A stretch of 13,412 nucleotides of DNA from Stephanodiscus triporus (lineage: Eukaryota; Bacillariophyta; Thalassiosirophyceae; Thalassiosirales; Thalassiosiraceae): positions 1 to 13,412 of the forward strand of contig JALLAZ010000945.1 in the NCBI GenBank assembly GCA_036939755.1. Reading direction: 5' to 3'. Made by a program: the position numbers and the translations under genes. Shown in pieces: positions 7,621 through 13,412 of this stretch. The notes beneath the pieces are model-generated. The model searched no databases, was not told where the DNA came from, and saw only the letters and a program-made list of their open reading frames with translations. Numbering within the stretch: the stretch's first letter is position 1; each line of letters opens with the position of its first letter.

Positions 7621-8850
7621 TCAATTCCCTCGCAATTTCTTCAAGAAGGATTCAACTTGCTCCTTCGTCCCGTGCGAGCCGGCCCCGATCTCTACCATTG
7701 CTCGCTTCCTCTCTCGCTCGTCCTCCTCCCTCGTCGCGACCCTCACCTTTCCTCCCTTGCCCAGTGCCGCCGCCGCAACCTTGCCACGGGGATCGTTCCC
7801 ACCACCAACGCCACCGCCACCGCCACCGCCGCCACCCTCCCGATCGACCTTGATCCTATCGAGGATACGTATCGCCTCCTCCGCCCGGGAATTCCACGCC
7901 CCGAGCTCCTCGTGTCCCTCCACGGCGCGCCTCACCGATTCCTTCAGGTTTTCCATCCCCCCTCCAACTCCTCCTCCCCCCTCGTCGCCGTCGACTTCCG
8001 CCGCCGACGTCGCCGTCGCCGTCGCCGTCCTCAGGGCATCCCGCACCTCCCGGAGAGTTTCGGTCGCGGCGTTCAGCCTCTCGAGCTGTCCCGTCAGCCT
8101 CGACCGACGTGCCCTCTCCCGCCGTATCCGCGCCCGCGCCTCGACTATCGCGACGTCCGCGCCGGAAATCTGGTCCGGGGTGGGCACCGCCGTCGACTCC
8201 TCCCCGGCCGCGACGTCGATGTCGACGTCGACGGCGGGAGGAGGGGGCGGCGGCGGCGGGTCCGACGTCGTCGCAGTCGCGGCGGCGCGTCCGCCGAGGT
8301 CGTCGTCCGCCTTCATCCCGCCCCCCCCGCCGCCGCCGCCGCCGACGACGTCGACGTCCTCCTCCTCCCCTTCCTCCTCCCCTTCCTCCCCCTCCCGCGC
8401 GAGGTACCTCTCGAGTATAAGACGGCGCTTCGTCTTGGGATAGTGACCCACGGTGAATATATTCCTCGCGCAGTACGCCTCGGCGATGTCGAGGTTCTTC
8501 TTGTACGCCCCCCGCAGCCTCGTTAGCAATTTCTCCTCCCCCGTCGTCGGCGGCGTCATCGGCATCGTCGCCGTCGTCGTCGTCGTCTCCCCCCCCTCCT
8601 CCTCGTCCCCCCCTCGCCGCTGCCGTCGTTCCCGATATTCCCGTCTCTCCCGTTCCGATAGGACGCGGGGGAGGAGGGGAAGGGTCGACGCCTCCTCGGC
8701 GAGGAGGGCGTCCACGGCCGACGTCACGTCGTCGAATAGCTGCGTGGGACGGGCGCCGAATATTAGGAAATCCTCCGAGGGGGAGGAGGAGGAGGGGGAG
8801 GCGGAGGCGGAGGGGGAGGAGGCGGAGGCGTCGTCTCGAGTGACGTCCAT
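7621..8850 (-). CDS. MIS12: Probable MIS12/Mtw1 kinetochore subunit with large low-complexity insertions
   Basis: 409 residues from the ATG at 8850; an upstream in-frame ATG at 8979 adds only an Arg/Ile-rich leader that looks like 5' UTR. Two blocks match the Mis12 family pattern. The first is DFLIFGARPTQLFDDVTSAV (27-46), like the N-terminal FGFTPQ helix pair. The second is LLTRLRGAYKKNLDIAEAYC (108-127) followed by ARNIFTV, like the KNFDKxELYxLRNIxxIP segment. A later coiled-coil-like stretch (LTGQLERLNAATETLREVRD, 252-271) and a C-terminal helix with EQVESFLKKLRGN fit the rod part of the MIS12 complex. Between them lie poly-Glu, poly-Gly, poly-Pro and Thr/Ala runs, which make it about twice the size of human MIS12. 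The complex links centromeric chromatin to NDC80 microtubule binding. Assignment is by my own pattern matching and is moderate; an unrelated coiled-coil protein is the alternative. Confidence 0.58.
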   Translation of the reverse strand: MDVTRDDASASSPSASASPSSSSPSEDFLIFGARPTQLFDDVTSAVDALLAEEASTLPLLPRVLSERERREYRERRQRRGGDEEEGGETTTTTATMPMTPPTTGEEKLLTRLRGAYKKNLDIAEAYCARNIFTVGHYPKTKRRLILERYLAREGEEGEEEGEEEDVDVVGGGGGGGGGMKADDDLGGRAAATATTSDPPPPPPPPAVDVDIDVAAGEESTAVPTPDQISGADVAIVEARARIRRERARRSRLTGQLERLNAATETLREVRDALRTATATATSAAEVDGDEGGGGVGGGMENLKESVRRAVEGHEELGAWNSRAEEAIRILDRIKVDREGGGGGGGGGVGGGNDPRGKVAAAALGKGGKVRVATREEDERERKRAMVEIGAGSHGTKEQVESFLKKLRGN

Positions 8851-9210
8851 TGCCTCGTTCTTCGGGGTGCGATACGACACTGCGAGAGAGCGGATGATGA
8901 TGATGCGTCGTCGTCGTCGTCTAGAGTGTAGAATTTTATGGTTGTGACGAAAGATGAGAAGCAACAACAACGGCGACAAAGCACCATCATTGTTGCCTTA
9001 CGTGGGAATAGTATTGGTGAGTTGGTTGCAATCCGGGGGGGGGGAATTCCCCCTCCCCCAAACGACTTCTCAGCTTGCTTGAAATTGATGGACAATCCAA
9101 TCGTCGTCTACACATCATATTATCATTCTCTCATCTCTGCCCTGTCTATTCTCTCCCCCTCTGTGCCCATCAAGCAAAAGCAAAAGCGTGCTAAGTAGTA
9201 GTAGAAAAAG
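8851..9210. promoter_or_regulatory. Bidirectional promoter region between MIS12-like and 6PGDH-like genes
   Basis: 360 bp between divergent start codons. It contains simple repeats (GATGAT and CGTCGT near 8895-8920, CAACAA near 8963-8970, AAGCAAAAGC near 9173-9186, and GTAGTAGTAG near 9195-9204). It also holds a GC-rich palindrome at 9035-9059. I see no TATA box and no TGACGT core outside the coding ends. No separate gene is recognised. Confidence 0.4.
9035..9059. repeat. G10-AATT-C5TC5 near-perfect palindrome
   Basis: Ten G (9035-9044), AATT, then CCCCCTCCCCC (9049-9059). The perfect core is GGGGGAATTCCCCC at 9040-9053, and the outer part pairs except for the single T at 9054 opposite a G. 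It could form a hairpin or cruciform, or simply be a slippage-prone homopolymer region that is hard to sequence. Confidence 0.8.
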
Positions 9211-11000
9211 ATGAGCGAAGAGCTTTGCGAACTCGGCGTCGTGGGACTCAGCCCGGTCGGCCAATCCCTCGCCGCCCGCCACGCCTCCGACGGCGTGCGC
9301 GTGTGCGTCTGCGACGAGGATCCGCATTTCGTGCCCCAGGTGGTGCAGGATACAAGTCGCAGATTGCCGAGGCCGATGCGGACGACGACGACGACGACGA
9401 CGATGACGATGACGACAAGGGAGACGACGAGGAGGACGAGGAGGACAGAGGTTCGTCGTCGGACCGCCGCCGTCGTCGTCGTCGCCCCGACGCCTCGCGG
9501 TGCATGATCCCCGCGATAAGTGTCGAGGAGATGGTGCCGATGCTCATGCGGCCGAGGAGGATCGTGGTCTGCGGCACCCACGGTCGCGATGACGGGTTCG
9601 TGGAGCACTTTTGGGACAGGCTGTTCCCCCTCCTCGAGGAGGGCGACGTCGTCCTGCGATGGGGGAGGGAGGACGAGGGGGAAGGAGGAGGAGGAGGAGG
9701 ATGCGATCGTACCGCTCCTCCCACGGTACAATACTACGACGCCGCCGTGGCGGGGAAATTGTCGAGGACGCAGGCCCGTCCGAGGGGGGTACACCTCCTC
9801 GAGATGGTCCGACTCGGGCGGGACAGGCTGCTGCGCTCGACGACGACGTCGTCGGAGAATCACTCGTTCCTGGTCGGGGGAGGATCGACGGGGGCATACT
9901 CGCTGGTGGAACCGTACGTGTCGTCCTACGGCGGTACGTCGATCGCGCACGTCGGGAACGATCCCGCGTCCGCCCACTACGCGATCATGATCCAACGATC
10001 GATCGAGAACGGATTCGCGCAGGCGTACGCGGAGGGTTCCGACGTATTGCGAAGGGCCGGTGGGTATGAGAATCAGGATATCGGACGCGCCTTCAGGAAT
10101 TGGAACGAGCCGTCGGGAGGGGGGGGAGACTACGGCGATGATGATGGAGGTGGGGGAAATACGACGAGGTCGTACCTAGCGGGGATATCGTCGAGGATAT
10201 ACTACAAGCGGGATACCGTCACGAAGAGCGGGTTCGTTATCGATCACATCGTCGACGCGATACCGTCGGATCCGGTCGACACGTGGGCGACGTTGGAGGC
10301 CACCCGACTTGGCGTGCCGGCCCCGACCGTCAACGCGACGACGGAGACGAGATTCCTAAGCGTCATGAGGGAAGAACGGTTGGAGGCGTCCTCGATACTG
10401 AAGGTCCCGGAACTGAACGACACCCCCAGCGTGCTGAGGGATCAGATCGCCGAGGACCTGAGGCGCGCAATCCACTGCGCGTGTTTGTGCATCGTCTCGG
10501 AATGCCTCGCGATATTCGAGGCGGCGTCCGAGGCTGGATCGTGGGACGCGAACGCGGTAGAGTGCGTGCGGATGTGGAAAATGCCTGGATCGTTCCTGGA
10601 GTCGACGCTGCTTGATCGGGTCCATTCGGCGTTGGCGGACGACCGAGGGGATAGCAACAGTCTCCTGACGATCCCCGTCATCGCCTCCGAATTGCAGGGG
10701 TTGCACATGTCGTGGAGGAGGATCGTTACCCTGTCGTTCGCGAGCGCCGTTCCATGTCCGACGCTGAGCTCGTCCCTCACGTATTACGACTCGTATCGAT
10801 CCGGCAGGTTGCCCGTCGGTCTGATACGCGCGCAGCGCGACTATTTCGACGCGTCCGGATACGATAGACTCGGCGAGGGGGGGTGGTTCAGCACGTGCTG
10901 GGTCAATGAGCACGCAATTCAGAAGAAGAAGGAGGCTGCTGCCTCGCAGGGAGGGAACCAACGCACGAGGAAAAGAAAAGCCAAGTCGGAGGAATCATGA
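9211..11000 (+). CDS. 6-phosphogluconate dehydrogenase-like protein, probable pseudoenzyme; frame change near 9349
   Basis: The 5' part (9211 to about 9348) encodes the Rossmann start ELGVVGLSPVGQSLAARHAS. The rest is one base shifted and runs open to the stop at 10998-11000. Homology to 6PGDH continues to the end: EEMVPMLMRPRRIVVCG, PLLEEGDVVLRWG, GGGSTGAYSLV, RAFRNWNEPS, LGVPAPTVNATTETRFLSVM and GLIRAQRDYFDASGYDRLG. In sheep numbering (from memory) the catalytic Lys183 is Ile, Asn187 is Arg, Lys260 is Asp, Thr262 is Val and His452 is Ser. The NADP-binding Asn-Arg-Thr at 32-34 is Asp-Glu-Asp, and Ser128 is Gly. Glu190, Arg287 and Arg446 remain. An Asp12 run (9381-9416), an Arg run and Gly-rich loops are inserted, and the tail ends in RTRKRKAK. 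Normal 6PGDH yields ribulose 5-phosphate and NADPH; this one probably cannot. It could be a regulatory pseudoenzyme or a decaying gene. Confidence 0.72.
9340..9362 (+). other. Site of frame change in the 6PGDH-like gene (one-base deletion or 23-nt micro-intron)
   Basis: Codons in the start frame run to CAG at 9346-9348; homologous coding resumes at TAC at 9351 in another frame, so two bases sit where a full codon is expected. Adding one base here would give a continuous helix-like sequence VVQxYKSQIAEADA. Alternatively a GT at 9340-9341 and an AG at 9361-9362 bound 23 nt, whose removal also restores the frame (VPQ then IAEADADD). A 23-nt intron would be far shorter than diatom introns usually are, so a deletion or sequencing error is more likely. 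Confidence 0.55.
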
Positions 11001-11382
11001 GATTCTTTCACTGTCCCCGACGATTTTAACCTTAATAATGTACGTACCAGCTTCTGTCGTGTCTATGGTATTGAATCATGAAATCGATTCGTCACCCGTT
11101 TGATTAAGGAAGGATGGTGGGGCGCATGTGTCATTGTCACTCATACGAACTGTAGCTTTGATGCGTAAGCTTTGTGCTACTACTTAGGCGCTATTCAAGT
11201 ACTTAGGGGTAAAATATCGATTTATGTCTGCTCAGACTCGGAATGGATGAATATAAACATATCGTTTTATCATATATTTGTACAGGCGGAAAAGTCGAAA
11301 TACAGTTTTAGTGTATCATCTACAAACAGACTTCTTAGTTCTCTTCCTTTGTGGATGTGAGGTAGCCTTTGAGCGAGAATGA
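11001..11382. other. AT-rich convergent 3' spacer, nothing recognised
   Basis: 382 bp between the stop of the 6PGDH-like gene and the stop of the opposing repeat-rich gene. It is AT-rich with no canonical AATAAA on either strand, no long open frame with homology, no RNA gene and no clear repeat. It presumably holds the two 3' untranslated regions. Confidence 0.5.
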
Positions 11383-12972
11383 CTAATTCAAGAAGGAATC
11401 ATCATTGTCATCACGAATAACATAAGATCTTGGAAACGATCCTGGTACCGGTCTTTGAAGTGTGTCTGAAACGTCAGTAAATCCACTTTCGGTCGTGAGT
11501 TTACTGACACCCGAGTCAACGCTGACGTGATCGTCGGCATTGTCAGGGCTATACGAGCATCTCTCGCGGTGTTCCCATAGCCTTCTGTGGTGCAACGAAG
11601 GACCCCTTCGTTCGCAGTCAGCATATTTGTCAAGATGAGACTGAATTAAAAGGTGATGCAGATCCCCTGCACTTTTGCTTCTTCGACGAACAAAGTTCTG
11701 GCCACGAGCCTGACCTGATGTTCGGCAATCACTAGCCGGAGAGGGGGAATTTTTTCTGACACCATTGTTATGCCGACGTTGGTGCGCAAATTTCTGACCA
11801 CGAGCCTGACGAGATGTTTGACGATCACTGGCCGAAGGCTGGAAGCTATTTGTGACACCATTGTTATGCCGACGTTGGCCACGATAACGACGTAATGACT
11901 CTTCTCTTATCATTGGTGCAGCTCCACTACTTCGGCAATGTTGACGTGGAGAAATATCTTCACGTCTGCTGGTGTTCTGCATCGGCCTAGGTGATCCGTT
12001 CATTGGAGATCGTTTGTATATCCCATGGTCACGGTCGGGAGGATTCGATACATGAATGTTCCCGGAATGTTGAGGATTCCAACCACAACGAGCCTGACCC
12101 GACGAGTGCTGATCTCTGGCCGAAGAGCGGAGTCTGATTTGTTTCGCAGCATTATGCTGACGATGACGGTCGACGCTTGACTCCTCACTTGTCATCGATT
12201 CCGTATCACCACTCAGCTGACTTTTTACCAGTGTGGCACATTTAGGACAATTGGGTCGTATCGTACTCCACATACTCCAGCCCTCTCCATTATTCGTCTT
12301 CTTCGCAATCTGAACGTCCTTGTGTAGTGTGCAATACCCGTTCGAGTCAAAAGGAACAGAGGGTTTATTGAAACGCTCAATCCCAGACTCGTTATGGCTC
12401 TTCTTAGAACGAGGGCTTTGTGCATGATTCTCGTTTATCGTCATTTCACGAGACAAGGATTTCATGTTTCCCTCCCTAGGTTGACTGCGATTTCGACCCT
12501 GCAGATTTGGCGTCATCCTTGGTGTCGAAGAGGTGGGCATCGATGGTGTCGTAGGGCGCTCCTCCTTTGATTGGGTGCATGCCTGGTTTTTGTGCATCAC
12601 CAGTTCACGAGACAAGGATTTCATTTTCCCCTCTCTTGGTTGACTACGACTTCGTCCCTGCAGCTTTGGCATCATTCTTGGTGACGATGCAGTAGTAGGC
12701 ATCGACGGTGTCAAAGGGCATTCTTCCTCTAACTTCACATTCAAAATTTCCTTCAATCGCCTTTCCAATTGTGCGATGGATCGGCCTGCCCTTTGCCACT
12801 CCTTTGTCCCCTTCCATTTACCATCACCATCAAATAGATGTTGCTGTCCCTTGAGGTTCGCTAATTCCGTCATCAGCCAAAAAATATTTTCATTGCCCCT
12901 GCTGGACTGATCTCTTGTGCGTGTGAGAGGCGGTGTAATTTTTTTCTCGGCCTCGATGATTGCACCCATCAT
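11383..12972 (-). CDS. Basic, repeat-rich, probably disordered protein with a CxxH-x24-CxxC module
   Basis: 529 residues, or 528 if the second of the two adjacent ATG codons (12969) is used. I do not recognise a named family. Residues 30-80 are a short helical region (LERRLKEILNVKLEE). Two tandem repeats of about 56 residues follow (near 83-137 and 138-192), each with PSMPT, LQGR, RSQPREG and MKSLSRE. Next comes GYCTLHKDVQIAKK, then GEGWSMWS and NCPKCATL: Cys214, His217, Cys242 and Cys245 form a CxxH-x24-CxxC set that could bind one zinc ion. After it are three degenerate repeats with RxxHN, SA(R/S)D and (S/T)xxQAR (near 270-300, 367-394, 399-427). The C terminus is acidic and serine-rich. 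Abundant RS, SPR and SR pairs suggest phosphorylation. Similar short CxxH...GGW...CPxC modules occur, to my recollection, in predicted diatom proteins. No signal peptide or membrane segment is seen. Confidence 0.7.
   Translation of the reverse strand: MMGAIIEAEKKITPPLTRTRDQSSRGNENIFWLMTELANLKGQQHLFDGDGKWKGTKEWQRAGRSIAQLERRLKEILNVKLEEECPLTPSMPTTASSPRMMPKLQGRSRSQPREGKMKSLSRELVMHKNQACTQSKEERPTTPSMPTSSTPRMTPNLQGRNRSQPREGNMKSLSREMTINENHAQSPRSKKSHNESGIERFNKPSVPFDSNGYCTLHKDVQIAKKTNNGEGWSMWSTIRPNCPKCATLVKSQLSGDTESMTSEESSVDRHRQHNAAKQIRLRSSARDQHSSGQARCGWNPQHSGNIHVSNPPDRDHGIYKRSPMNGSPRPMQNTSRREDISPRQHCRSSGAAPMIREESLRRYRGQRRHNNGVTNSFQPSASDRQTSRQARGQKFAHQRRHNNGVRKNSPSPASDCRTSGQARGQNFVRRRSKSAGDLHHLLIQSHLDKYADCERRGPSLHHRRLWEHRERCSYSPDNADDHVSVDSGVSKLTTESGFTDVSDTLQRPVPGSFPRSYVIRDDNDDSFLN
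12100..12735 (-). repeat. Internal coding repeats and putative zinc module of the repeat-rich gene
   Basis: The tandem protein repeats lie in about 12726-12397 and are visible in DNA. For example GTTTCCCTCCCTAGGTTGAC near 12466-12485 corresponds to TTTCCCCTCTCTTGGTTGAC near 12626-12645. The period is about 160 bp, which suggests an in-frame duplication. The four metal-ligand codons fall between about 12333 and 12238. The third repeat type continues to lower coordinates, at about 12165-11692. Confidence 0.65.
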
Positions 12973-13412
12973 TTTCAGTCAGAATTTTCATGTCAGAACA
13001 AGTTCTTGTTGCGCAGATTTTGATTCACTAGTTTCCCCTCGCGTATGTAGAGATTTGTACTCCATAAGAACTTTTAGAGGGGCAGTTCTATTCATGCATG
13101 TCACAGTGAACATCCCGACAATGACGTGTGATAATGACCCTAGGCGCGGCAAAATTCCAAGTTTTTTTTTGAATGAACATCTACCATACCTATCTACTAT
13201 CCAGCAACTTGGAGCTTATCAAAGGGCGCTTCGACTTGCAAGAGGTGACGCCCAAGCCCAAAAAAATGGATCAAGTGGTCATCGCTACATCACGTCATCG
13301 CCCATCCCCTTTCCCCCCACCCTCACGTGCCGTTGTCTGCCGGGCTCATCGAAAACTACGTCCCTCCTCCTCCCACGGCTGTGATCCTCCCTCGCGTTGT
13401 CATCTTTGTCGT
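12973..13412. other. Upstream region of the repeat-rich gene; no gene recognised
   Basis: 440 bp to the window edge. Open frames here show no homology I recognise and overlap simple-sequence stretches such as T-runs and CCCTCC tracts. It holds one TGACGTGTG (core 13122-13127) and one ACGTCA (13292-13297), the same core as in the bestrophin control region. It likely contains the promoter of the minus-strand gene and perhaps the start of a gene beyond the edge. Confidence 0.4.

Noticed and set aside
7564..8526. Plus-strand Arg/Pro/Val-rich open frames opposite the MIS12-like gene
   Set aside because: They are antisense shadows of trinucleotide runs, with no recognisable domain.
8851..8979. Upstream start for the MIS12-like protein (MSPLLLLLIFRHNH)
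   Set aside because: The leader looks like a signal or anchor but is followed by Arg and Ile runs encoded by trinucleotide repeats. A kinetochore protein needs none, and the first conserved block follows the ATG at 8850.
9225..9348. Start MRTRRRGTQPGRP for the 6PGDH-like protein
   Set aside because: This frame gives an Arg/Pro-rich shadow there. The frame from 9211 encodes the true Rossmann GVVGLSPVGQSLA, so the homologous protein must change frame.
9123..9995. Minus-strand 290-residue open frame with Val and Ser runs
   Set aside because: It is antisense to the GAC/GAT repeats and Rossmann coding of the 6PGDH-like gene, with no homology.

Overview
The window looks like nuclear DNA of a diatom or a close photosynthetic stramenopile. 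Three predicted proteins begin with a signal peptide followed by a phenylalanine at the cleavage point (SG^FAP, NA^F, LA^F). This ASAFAP-type targeting signal marks import into red-algal-derived complex plastids. Genes are eukaryotic, mostly intronless and tightly packed in divergent and convergent pairs. One 137-bp intron has a clean GT donor. The species cannot be named from the sequence.

Layout. (1) Positions 1-2589 hold two bestrophin-type anion channel genes, head to head. The left one (minus strand, two exons) runs off the window; the right one (plus strand, intronless) is complete. The 612 bp between them hold a three-copy 24-bp tandem repeat and six TGACGT/ACGTCA cores, the core used by bZIP factors and by the CO2/cAMP-responsive elements of diatom carbonic anhydrase promoters. 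(2) 2896-3702 (minus) is a plastid-targeted DUF1997 protein. It is divergent from (3) 3925-7368 (plus), a long IPI1/TEX10 homologue, a factor for 60S ribosomal subunit assembly. (4) 7621-8850 (minus) is a low-complexity-rich protein that I read as a MIS12/Mtw1 kinetochore subunit. It is divergent from (5) 9211-11000 (plus), a 6-phosphogluconate dehydrogenase homologue. This protein has lost the catalytic lysine and many cofactor- and substrate-binding residues, and it needs a frame change near codon 46. (6) 11383-12971 (minus) is a repeat-rich, basic, probably disordered protein with one CxxH...CxxC putative metal-binding module.

How the genes fit together. The two bestrophins plausibly act in plastid anion or bicarbonate transport, share one bidirectional control region, and may be co-induced at low CO2. 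The DUF1997 gene is also plastid-directed but has its own promoter region. IPI1 and MIS12 are housekeeping nuclear genes with no obvious link to the channels. The strongest novelty candidates are the bestrophin pair with its TGACGT array and the 6PGDH-like pseudoenzyme with a nuclear-localisation-like tail.
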